Assembly (NCBI GenBank): GCA_003225515.1
Contig: QIAK01000388.1
Span: 1 to 5,777, forward strand
Source of the DNA: Acidobacteriota bacterium
GTDB lineage: Bacteria > Acidobacteriota > Terriglobia > Terriglobales > Acidobacteriaceae
Reading direction: 5' to 3'
DNA: 5,777 nt
In this document: positions 1 to 5,605 of the stretch, piece by piece
Layout of the letters: each line of letters starts with the position of its first letter
How positions within the stretch are numbered: the first letter of the stretch is position 1
Notes under the pieces: generated by a model
The model's input: the letters and a program-made list of their open reading frames with translations, nothing else
Databases searched by the model: none
Told to the model about the DNA's origin: nothing
Program-made: the position numbers and the translations under genes

Positions 1-549
1 GAGAAAGATTCGTTTGGAAAGTCGGTGCCGCAATATCGCACTCAAGTTTTCTCGCGCTGGACAAAGAACAATCTTTACTTCCTGTTTGTTTGCCCGTACA
101 AGGAATTGCATCTCAAGCCTGATCCGAATACTCGCCAGGAAACCAACCAGCTATGGAATTGGGACGTGGCCGAGGTGTTCGTCGGTTCCGACTTCGCGGA
201 CATAAATCGCTACAAAGAATTTGAAGTGTCTCCTCAAGGTGAGTGGATCGATCTGGACATTGATTTACACAATCCTCACCACGAGGATGGTTGGAAGTGG
301 AACTCAGGATTCGAAGCGGCCGCGAAGATCGATCCAGCAAAACATGTCTGGTATGCCGCCATGCGCATTCCACTCACGGCAATTGATTCCCGGCCAATCG
401 CGCCCGGAAATACCCTGCGCTTAAATTTGTTTCGAAGCCAGGGACCACCGCCGCGTCTCCAGGAGATAACATGGCAACCTCCAATGAGCAAAAGCTTTCA
501 CGTTCCTGATCGTTTTGGTCTACTCAAATTGGTGCGGAGCGAGCCCTGA
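1..549 (+). CDS. CBM9-like carbohydrate-binding domain protein (3' part, start outside window)
   Basis: The frame is open from base 1 to the TGA at 547-549 and gives 182 residues. The visible protein matches the DOMON-like, family-9-type carbohydrate-binding fold seen in many secreted or periplasmic proteins of Acidobacteriota, Bacteroidetes and Planctomycetes. Diagnostic pieces in order are NNLYFLFVC (23-31, the first long strand), WDVAEVFVGSD (54-64, the acidic D-x-x-E-V-F block), YKEFEVSPQGEWID (71-84), GWKW followed by WYAAMRIP, PGNTLRLNLFRSQG, and the C-terminal FHVPDRFG (166-173). Known members bind sugars or sit beside glycan-active enzymes; the ligand here cannot be told. A GTG at 25 is in frame, but starting there would remove the N-terminal part of the fold, so the real start, and any signal peptide or further domain, lies upstream. 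The CocE-type hydrolase follows 56 nt downstream on the same strand and may be co-transcribed. Confidence 0.85.
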   Translation, partial: EKDSFGKSVPQYRTQVFSRWTKNNLYFLFVCPYKELHLKPDPNTRQETNQLWNWDVAEVFVGSDFADINRYKEFEVSPQGEWIDLDIDLHNPHHEDGWKWNSGFEAAAKIDPAKHVWYAAMRIPLTAIDSRPIAPGNTLRLNLFRSQGPPPRLQEITWQPPMSKSFHVPDRFGLLKLVRSEP

Positions 550-593
550 CCACAGTCGCCAAGAACTTCATGATTGAACATCAAGAGCAAATT

Positions 594-598
594 GGGAG
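594..598 (+). promoter_or_regulatory. Shine-Dalgarno site fixing the CocE-type hydrolase start
   Basis: GGGAG lies 7 nt before the ATG at 606. The reading frame extends upstream to an ATG at 570, but that start would put a polar 12-residue tail in front of a clean signal peptide and has no comparable purine-rich site. The site therefore supports initiation at 606. Confidence 0.65.
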
Positions 599-605
599 CG
601 TGAAC

Positions 606-2381
606 ATGTCTGCCATTAAGAGTTGCCTGGTCATTACGTTTGTTCTTGCCGTGGTTGCGCACTGTGCGTGGGCCGCAGACTATGCGGTCGTCGCTGAGCG
701 CGGGGTAGTTACCAAGATGCGCGACGGCACGGCACTTCGCGCCGATATCTATCGTCCAAAGGCGGAAGGCAAATTCCCGGTTCTGCTTCAGCGTACGCCT
801 TACGACAAAACCAACTCCACTGGTTTCGGGCTCAGAGGCGCAGCCCTCGGCTACGTCGTCATCGTGCAAGACGTCCGTGGACGCTACAGCTCCGATGGCG
901 AATGGTACCCATTCAAGAATGAGTCGAATGACGGTTATGACACGGTGGAGTGGGCGGCGTCGTTTCCCTATTCCGATGGCAGAGTTGGAATGTTTGGCGG
1001 TTCCTACGTGGGCGCAACACAGATGCTGGCCGCGATCGCGCAACCACCGCACCTCGCGGGAATTTGTCCGGTCGTGACCGCCAGCAACTACCACGACGGG
1101 TGGACCTACCAGGGAGGCGCGTTCGAGCAGTGGTTCAACGAATCGTGGACTTCCGGCTTGGCACAGGACACGCTCAATCGTTCGGTGCGTAACAACACGA
1201 ATGCGCTCAATGGAATTTCAAAGCTTCCGCTCACCGCGTATCCCCTGTTCGAGTTGCCGCCGCGACCTCCGGATTCCGACCTGACGCATTCGTTGGCGCC
1301 TTATTTTCTCGACTGGCTGGCCCATCCCAATTACGACGAGTACTGGAAGCGCTGGTCGATTGAGGAGCATTTTGCCGGGATTAAGGTTCCAATGCTGACA
1401 GTCGCCGCATGGTACGACATTTTTCTTGGCGGTTCGCTGCGCAACTATGCTGGAGTGAAGACGCATGGGGAAAACGAGGCCGCACGCCAGGGCCAACGGT
1501 TGTTAGTCATTATCGGAGGGCACGCCGGATCGGGGCGCAAGATAGGGGATTTGGACTTCGGTCCCTCTGCCGATATTGAAGAAGACGACGTGATTCTCAG
1601 TTGGTACGACCATCTCTTCAAAAACGTAGCGAATGAGTTTTCTTCGGCGCAGCGGGTGAGACTATTTGTGATGGGCGCGAATCAGTGGCGCAACGAAGAC
1701 GATTGGCCTCTAGCGCGCGCTCGGCAGACGCGCTATTTCCTCCATTCCACAGGAAAAGGAAACTCCGCAAGCGGAGATGGCACTCTCTCTATCGATCAGC
1801 CGAGGAGTGAGGCATCGGATTATTATGTTTACGATCCAACCAACCCAGTGCCGACGATCGGAGGTCCGCTGTGCTGTGACTCCCAACACCTGCAGCCGGG
1901 TCCGCGTGACCAGCGGCCGGTGGAAGCGCGCCAAGACGTTCTCGTTTACTCGACGCCGGTGCTTTCCCAGGATCTAGAAGTCACAGGGCCAATCACGGCC
2001 GAACTGTTTGCCAGTTCTTCCGATGTCGACACCGATTTCACAGCAAAGCTCGTAGACGTTTGGCCCGACGGATTCGCGCAAAATCTGACCGAAGGAATTC
2101 TCCGGGCGCGTTACCGTGATTCACAGGAAAAGCCTGCCTTGATGAAACCCGGCCAGATTTACAAGCTTGCGCTCGATTTGTGGGCGACCAGCAATGTATT
2201 CCGCAAAGGACACAGGCTTCGGCTGGAGATCAGCAGCAGCAACTTTCCCCGTTTTGACCGAAACATGAATACCGGTATCGATGCTGCGTCTGCCCAAAGA
2301 TCTGTGCCGGCCACGAACACTATTTACCATGACGCACAACATCCCTCGGCCCTGCTGCTGCCGATTGTGCCGAGCGAGTGA
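606..2381 (+). CDS. Secreted CocE/NonD family hydrolase (X-Pro dipeptidyl-peptidase S15-like)
   Basis: This 591-residue serine hydrolase belongs to the CocE/NonD family, whose members hydrolyse esters or amides (cocaine esterase, glutaryl-7-ACA acylase-like and X-Pro dipeptidyl peptidase S15 relatives). Residues 1-24 form a signal peptide (Lys5, hydrophobic core, AWA-AD cleavage region), so the enzyme acts outside the cytoplasm. Visible motifs are RTPYDK with Tyr66, the presumed oxyanion-hole residue; the nucleophile elbow GGSYVG with Ser133; AWYDIFLGGS with Asp271; and GGHAGSGRKIGDLDFG with His306. Between Ser133 and Asp271 lies the helical cap. The C-terminal jelly-roll carries the family blocks GPRDQRPVEAR, VTGPITAELF, DTDFTAKLVDVWPDG, GILRARYR, and ATSNVF through SSSNFPRFDRN. 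The WDQED acidic cluster of alpha-amino acid ester hydrolases is absent, so that subfamily is unlikely. The length is usual and the gene is intact. The family is certain; the natural substrate is not. It may be co-transcribed with the CBM9-like gene upstream and ends 12 nt from a convergent gene. Confidence 0.93.
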   Translation: MSAIKSCLVITFVLAVVAHCAWAADYAVVAERGVVTKMRDGTALRADIYRPKAEGKFPVLLQRTPYDKTNSTGFGLRGAALGYVVIVQDVRGRYSSDGEWYPFKNESNDGYDTVEWAASFPYSDGRVGMFGGSYVGATQMLAAIAQPPHLAGICPVVTASNYHDGWTYQGGAFEQWFNESWTSGLAQDTLNRSVRNNTNALNGISKLPLTAYPLFELPPRPPDSDLTHSLAPYFLDWLAHPNYDEYWKRWSIEEHFAGIKVPMLTVAAWYDIFLGGSLRNYAGVKTHGENEAARQGQRLLVIIGGHAGSGRKIGDLDFGPSADIEEDDVILSWYDHLFKNVANEFSSAQRVRLFVMGANQWRNEDDWPLARARQTRYFLHSTGKGNSASGDGTLSIDQPRSEASDYYVYDPTNPVPTIGGPLCCDSQHLQPGPRDQRPVEARQDVLVYSTPVLSQDLEVTGPITAELFASSSDVDTDFTAKLVDVWPDGFAQNLTEGILRARYRDSQEKPALMKPGQIYKLALDLWATSNVFRKGHRLRLEISSSNFPRFDRNMNTGIDAASAQRSVPATNTIYHDAQHPSALLLPIVPSE

Positions 2382-2393
2382 TTTCGTAGCTGT

Positions 2394-4457
2394 CTAATGA
2401 ATGTAGGCTCCGCCCGGGAGAAGATACTGAATCGGCCAGAGCTCGGTTTTCTGATTCACCACTTCAGACCAGCGGATCGTTTGAATATCCGGCTGAACAT
2501 CCGGCGGAGAAAGCAATTTAATGTTCGGCAGTATCTCGGAAACTGCGCTCGCGAGAGTAAAAGCGGTATCGGTCCCGGTAATGGCGATTTCGGTTCCAGG
2601 ATTCACTTTCGCTTTTAAAAAGCGATTGGCGATTTCGACGTCCTCAATCATCTGGAGAAAATAAGGACTTCCGGTGAGCAGCGAGTTGTAAACGTAATCA
2701 GCGAGAACTCCGGAAAGAGGGCTTGTGTATGCGTGATCGAAATCCATTTGCGCGAGCATTGGGTCATCGGGAGACGCAGCCTTGTATGGCATTCGCGTTT
2801 CTCCCAATCCGCGAGGATCGAGCGAAACAACGTCGTAGCCGGCATCCACATACTTGATCACTTTCGGCCAGTCCCGCTCCGTGGACTTGCCGTTCTCCCC
2901 CAACCACAGCAGCAGCGGATGCCGACCGCCATCGGCCTTATGGAAATACAATAGCGGCAATTCGAGATACCTGCTGTGGTGCAGCACGTACTTGTCGATC
3001 GTGACTCCTGCAAACCTCGAATTTCCGCGAGCTTCCCATCGAATTTCATCTCGCCCGGGGATTCCTCCTTGAAATTCGGCAACCGGCCACGAGCTGATTC
3101 CCGGATAGAGTTCTGAATAGTAGGACTGCTTCAGAGTCTTCGCCGGCAGATTTTTGTGCTCAGCATAGTAGTCGCGGATCACGTCCATCAGCGACCGAGC
3201 GTCGCCAAAGTCCAGCATTACCTGACCCGTGCGCGTGCACTGCAGCGATCTTTCTTCGAGCTCCTTGACGGCCGGTAAACCTTGCCTGGCGGGCAGTCCA
3301 CTGAAGTGATCCAGAAAGGCCATGGCGGCCTGCTGATTTTCCAGCGAATACTCGTGAGCGTGGTATCCCTCCGCCATTCCAATGCGATCCGCATGATGAA
3401 ATTTGCGGTAGAGTTCAGTTACTTCGCGGACGGTCTTCTGCGTGCCTTCGATGGGGAAAAAGTCGAGTACTCCGGCCCCCACCAGCACCGGGCGTGGATA
3501 CATCATCAGCAGCAGTCCCGGATTGTCCACATGGTTTGAAATCATTCCGTAGAGATCCTGTTCGGGGTCGCTGTCGGGGTCCTTGAAAATGCGGTTGTAC
3601 ACGCGCATGGGCAGCGCAGTGATGTAACAGGATAGCGCTGCGGCTTTGATGCGATGATCCAATGCGGCGATATGTGCCGCCTGAAATCCGCCGCCACTTG
3701 TGCCCGTGATGTTGACGCGTTCGGGATCGACGTCGGGGCGGGTCAACAGATAATCCACGGCCCGAATGCCATCCCAGATTTCCCAGCGCGCCAGGTTTGT
3801 CCCCGCCAAATACGCGAGATTGCCCAGCACGGCATGTTCGGCGCAGATCAGGTTGTAGCGGCTCTTTCCAGACTTTGCGTCCCAGAATTGACTGCGTTCG
3901 CCCTGTCCGACCGGGTCCCAACTGATGACCACATATCCGCGCTGAACCAGCCTTTGGCAGAGCGCCTGATAATGAACTTTCCCATTGGCGGCGTGGCCGC
4001 TCGGCACAAGAATGGCGGGGTGCGTTTTATTCGCGTCCTCCGGCACGTAGACAAGCGCCGAGACATAGATACCGGGGAGGCTTTCAAAAATCAGCTTCTC
4101 GATTCGAAAGCCGTCCATCTGGATCTTGCCGGTGATCCGTGGATGCAGCGGTGTTCTTTCGCTGGGCAAGCCGCCCAACATGGCGAGCAGATGCTCTTCC
4201 AATTTCTTTTGTAGTGTCAACAGATCTTGTTCCGTTCGAATTGCTCGCCACTCTTTCTGGCGCTCCTCGTCTTGCTGCCAAGCCATTTCGGTCTGATATT
4301 TCAGGTAAGGGGTAATGACAGGCGCTTCACCTGCGGCCGGCGGAAGAACGCGGAAAGCTTCTGCGGGAGGTCCATCGGCAGCAGCAGCGCATAGGGCGGA
4401 AGCCAAACAGATGCCGACAATACAGATGCCGACAATGATGACCCGTTTCATTCGCAT
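2394..4457 (-). CDS. Secreted tandem alpha/beta hydrolase, acetylxylan-esterase-like, with degenerate second domain
   Basis: This 687-residue exported protein is built from two alpha/beta-hydrolase halves. Residues 1-28 are a signal peptide (Arg2, Lys4, Arg5, then a hydrophobic core ending CAAAAD); the cysteines do not fit a lipobox. Domain 1 (about 110-390) resembles acetylxylan esterase/AXE1-type or Abhydrolase_7 proteins: HPAILVPSGH (146-155), GYVVISWDPVGQGER (174-188), nucleophile elbow GTSGGG with Ser254, acid Asp332 in GAGVLDFFP, and His368 in HAHEYS (His366 is the alternative). Domain 2 (about 480-687) repeats the pattern: HPLLLWLGE, GYDVVSLDPRGLGET (540-554) and ITGTD (626-630), but Asp630 replaces the serine and the protein ends before the acid and His strands. 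Only domain 1 should be catalytic; deacetylation of plant polysaccharide is a reasonable inference, unproven. The ATG at 4457 lies 17 nt after the SDR stop, which implies an operon. No good Shine-Dalgarno is visible, and the ATG at 4451 is an equally possible start. Confidence 0.88.
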   Translation of the reverse strand: MRMKRVIIVGICIVGICLASALCAAAADGPPAEAFRVLPPAAGEAPVITPYLKYQTEMAWQQDEERQKEWRAIRTEQDLLTLQKKLEEHLLAMLGGLPSERTPLHPRITGKIQMDGFRIEKLIFESLPGIYVSALVYVPEDANKTHPAILVPSGHAANGKVHYQALCQRLVQRGYVVISWDPVGQGERSQFWDAKSGKSRYNLICAEHAVLGNLAYLAGTNLARWEIWDGIRAVDYLLTRPDVDPERVNITGTSGGGFQAAHIAALDHRIKAAALSCYITALPMRVYNRIFKDPDSDPEQDLYGMISNHVDNPGLLLMMYPRPVLVGAGVLDFFPIEGTQKTVREVTELYRKFHHADRIGMAEGYHAHEYSLENQQAAMAFLDHFSGLPARQGLPAVKELEERSLQCTRTGQVMLDFGDARSLMDVIRDYYAEHKNLPAKTLKQSYYSELYPGISSWPVAEFQGGIPGRDEIRWEARGNSRFAGVTIDKYVLHHSRYLELPLLYFHKADGGRHPLLLWLGENGKSTERDWPKVIKYVDAGYDVVSLDPRGLGETRMPYKAASPDDPMLAQMDFDHAYTSPLSGVLADYVYNSLLTGSPYFLQMIEDVEIANRFLKAKVNPGTEIAITGTDTAFTLASAVSEILPNIKLLSPPDVQPDIQTIRWSEVVNQKTELWPIQYLLPGGAYIH
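4407..4436. repeat. Perfect 15-bp tandem duplication inside the esterase signal peptide
   Basis: ACAGATGCCGACAAT occurs twice with no gap (4407-4421 and 4422-4436). On the minus strand it encodes IVGIC twice in frame, residues 8-12 and 13-17 of the tandem hydrolase, and lengthens the hydrophobic core of the signal peptide by five residues. The two copies are identical at DNA level, which suggests a recent slippage or duplication event. Confidence 0.9.
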
Positions 4458-4474
4458 GGTTTAAATGTGAAGCA

Positions 4475-5251
4475 TCACTGGTTGACGCCGCTGGCTAAAA
4501 TGCCGCCGTCGACCACGAGCATGTGCCCGGTCACGAAGCTTGCCGACTCCGAGGCCAGGAATACGGTTGCGCCCGCCAGCTCGTCCAGCTTTCCGAAACG
4601 ACCCATCGGCGTTCGCGTCAGGAACTCCCGCCCTCGCTCCGTTCCATCGAGCAAGGAAGCGTTCAAGTCGGTACGCAGGACACCCGGGATCAGAGCATTT
4701 ACGCAGACTCCGAATTTAGCCCACTCCACCGCGAGCGCCTTGGTGAGCGAAGCCACCGCTCCTTTGCTGGCACTGTAGGCAGCAACTTCGTAAAGCCCGA
4801 CAAACGACGACAAAGATCCGACGTTGATAATCCGGCCGTAGCGGCGCTCGATCATGTGCCGCCCGAATAGACGGCACGCGCGGAAGGTGCCGGTCAAATT
4901 CGTCTCCAGGATGGCATTCCAATCTTCTTGCGGAAAATCGAGGGTAGGCATGCGTTTGGTACGGCCGGCGCAATTCACAAGAATCTCGACGCTACCAAAA
5001 GTACTGCAAGCAAGTTGCAGCAAATGTTCAACGCTGGAATCATCGGTAACATCGCACGTCTGAGCGAGAGACCCACGCCCCAACGCCTCGACTTCCGATG
5101 CCGCCGCACGCACCTGCGCGGCCCTGCGTCCCGTAGGCACTACATTCGCTCCCGCCTGCGCCAGTCCGCGAGTAAGTGCCAAGCCGATGCCACTGGTCCC
5201 GCCAATTACAACTGCCGTTTTGCCGTTCAGTTCTAGAAGAGGATGTCCCAT
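4475..5251 (-). CDS. Classical SDR family oxidoreductase (gluconate 5-dehydrogenase / glucose 1-dehydrogenase / FabG-like)
   Basis: This 258-residue cytoplasmic NAD(P)-dependent dehydrogenase of the classical short-chain family is of normal length. Visible elements, numbered from ATG 5251, are the cofactor loop GGTSGIG (17-23); TGRR (40-43) after strand 2, whose arginines favour NADP; CDVTD (66-70); NCAG (93-96) instead of the usual NNAG; and the catalytic tetrad Asn118, Ser146, Tyr159 and Lys163 (YSASK). The C-terminal PMGRFGKLDEL and VVDGGILASGVNQ resemble proteins annotated as gluconate 5-dehydrogenase or glucose 1-dehydrogenase, so a sugar, polyol or sugar-acid substrate is the best guess; FabG-type keto reduction cannot be excluded. 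An in-frame GTG at 5263 would add four residues (VDFS, read as MDFS). I prefer 5251 because MGHPLLELNGKTAVV is the usual distance from the first strand. The gene is first in the apparent operon with the exported esterase, and a consensus -10 box lies about 48 nt upstream. Confidence 0.9.
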   Translation of the reverse strand: MGHPLLELNGKTAVVIGGTSGIGLALTRGLAQAGANVVPTGRRAAQVRAAASEVEALGRGSLAQTCDVTDDSSVEHLLQLACSTFGSVEILVNCAGRTKRMPTLDFPQEDWNAILETNLTGTFRACRLFGRHMIERRYGRIINVGSLSSFVGLYEVAAYSASKGAVASLTKALAVEWAKFGVCVNALIPGVLRTDLNASLLDGTERGREFLTRTPMGRFGKLDELAGATVFLASESASFVTGHMLVVDGGILASGVNQ

Positions 5252-5291
5252 CGAAAAGTCCACTTTCAGCGATCGTGTTCCCTCGCGACCG

Positions 5292-5310
5292 CAGCCGAAT
5301 TATAAGGCTG
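5292..5310 (-). promoter_or_regulatory. Candidate promoter -10 (TATAAT) for the SDR-esterase operon, inside an inverted repeat
   Basis: On the minus strand 5304-5299 reads TATAAT, an exact -10 consensus. It is flanked by the inverted repeat CAGCC (5292-5296) and GGCTG (5306-5310), with the box in the 9-nt loop. Transcription would begin near 5292 and leave a leader of roughly 30-40 nt before the SDR start. No good TTGACA-like element lies 16-18 nt upstream, so the promoter may need an activator, or the match may be chance. Confidence 0.4.
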
Positions 5311-5372
5311 ACGTTTTCCAGCCCCGTGTTCAGCCGAACCAACTGCACACCCGAATTCTCATTTCTGCTGTA

Positions 5373-5400
5373 TTGACTTTCGTATGCTGTCGTTTATAGG
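5373..5400 (+). promoter_or_regulatory. Candidate sigma70-type promoter for the right-hand secreted gene
   Basis: TTGACT (5373-5378) and TATAGG (5395-5400) are 16 nt apart on the plus strand, 5/6 and 4/6 matches to consensus. Transcription would begin near 5407 in the AT-rich segment and give a leader of about 200 nt containing the hairpins described below. The TTGAC also pairs with GTCAA at 5400-5404 as an inverted repeat. Support is by sequence match only. Confidence 0.4.
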
Positions 5401-5435
5401 TCAACACGCACCTAATAGTAAATAAAAATAAGCAA

Positions 5436-5453
5436 TCGATGCTTTTCGATGCT
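5436..5453. repeat. Direct repeat TCGATGCT with 10-bp spacing, possible operator
   Basis: TCGATGCT occurs at 5436-5443 and again at 5446-5453, one helical turn apart. The first copy is part of a near-palindrome, AGCAATCGATGCT (5431-5443). The position between two divergent promoters would suit a regulator binding site, but no regulator gene is in the window and short repeats like this can arise by chance. Confidence 0.35.
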
Positions 5454-5534
5454 AAACTGCTCAACCATGTTTACAGGCCGGCATGCGGAACCGGTTGTTT
5501 TCCTTCTCACGGTGCGCCATATCGTCTCTCTCCC

Positions 5535-5561
5535 TTGCGGTCCCGACCTACGGGAACGCAA
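5535..5561 (+). promoter_or_regulatory. Stable stem-loop in the leader of the secreted-protein gene
   Basis: TTGCG-G-TCCCG pairs with CGGGA-A-CGCAA around the loop ACCTA (5546-5550): ten Watson-Crick pairs interrupted by one G-A mismatch. It lies 34 nt before the Shine-Dalgarno site. It is not followed by a T tract, so it does not look like an intrinsic terminator. A role in mRNA stability or as part of a leader regulatory element is inference; no known riboswitch class was recognised. Confidence 0.55.
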
Positions 5562-5577
5562 TCATCAATCCAAAAAT

Positions 5578-5590
5578 GCTGCTCAGCAGC
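5578..5590 (+). promoter_or_regulatory. Small hairpin just upstream of the ribosome binding site
   Basis: GCTGC (5578-5582), loop TCA, GCAGC (5586-5590). It ends 5 nt before AAGGAG. The bases after it, CTTCTGAAG, are themselves palindromic and overlap the Shine-Dalgarno, so alternative pairings could hide or expose the site. Confidence 0.4.
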
Positions 5591-5595
5591 TTCTG

Positions 5596-5601
5596 AAGGA
5601 G
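5596..5601 (+). promoter_or_regulatory. Strong Shine-Dalgarno AAGGAG for the truncated secreted gene
   Basis: AAGGAG lies 4 nt before the ATG at 5606. It is the strongest ribosome binding site in the window and fixes the start of the right-hand gene. Confidence 0.8.
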
Positions 5602-5605
5602 ACAT

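Larger units (their letters stand above)
5252..5605. other. Divergent intergenic region between the SDR operon and a secreted-protein gene
   Basis: No credible gene lies in these 354 bases. The part next to the SDR is mixed sequence with a TATAAT on the minus strand. The middle (about 5390-5455) is markedly AT-rich and has a plus-strand promoter candidate and a phased direct repeat. The part next to the right-hand gene holds two hairpins and the ribosome binding site. A 102-codon frame crossing 5449-5757 has no ribosome binding site or recognisable sequence and conflicts with the supported frame from 5606. Confidence 0.75.

Noticed and set aside
570..605. Upstream ATG at 570 as start of the CocE-type gene
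   Set aside because: It adds a polar 12-residue tail before the signal peptide and lacks a well-placed Shine-Dalgarno, whereas ATG 606 has GGGAG at 7 nt.
498..1094. 198-codon minus-strand frame opposite the CocE-type gene
   Set aside because: It lies wholly over conserved coding sequence of the CBM9-like and CocE-type genes, and its translation is arginine/histidine-rich with no recognisable motif.
2408..2420. CTCC...GGAG hairpin near the convergent stops as a terminator
   Set aside because: Four-bp stem inside the hydrolase coding sequence with no T tract on either strand.
3415..3921. 168-codon minus-strand frame inside the tandem hydrolase, other frame
   Set aside because: Same-strand out-of-frame shadow, rich in Arg/Gly/Ser, overlapping a gene with clear family motifs.
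3654..4214. 186-codon plus-strand frame opposite the tandem hydrolase
   Set aside because: It is antisense to domain 1 with its catalytic Ser254 region; no ribosome binding site or recognisable family.
4384..4457. Lipoprotein signal in the tandem hydrolase, suggested by cysteines near the end of the hydrophobic core
   Set aside because: Residues before Cys12, Cys17 and Cys23 are Ile, Ile and Leu, not the small residue a lipobox needs; a type I signal peptide fits better.
5490..5575. Possible cyclic di-GMP-I (GEMM) riboswitch, suggested by GGGAACGCAA in the leader
   Set aside because: The conserved GGCAAACC and GGACGCAAAGCC core elements and the expected helices are missing; only a stem-loop is supported.
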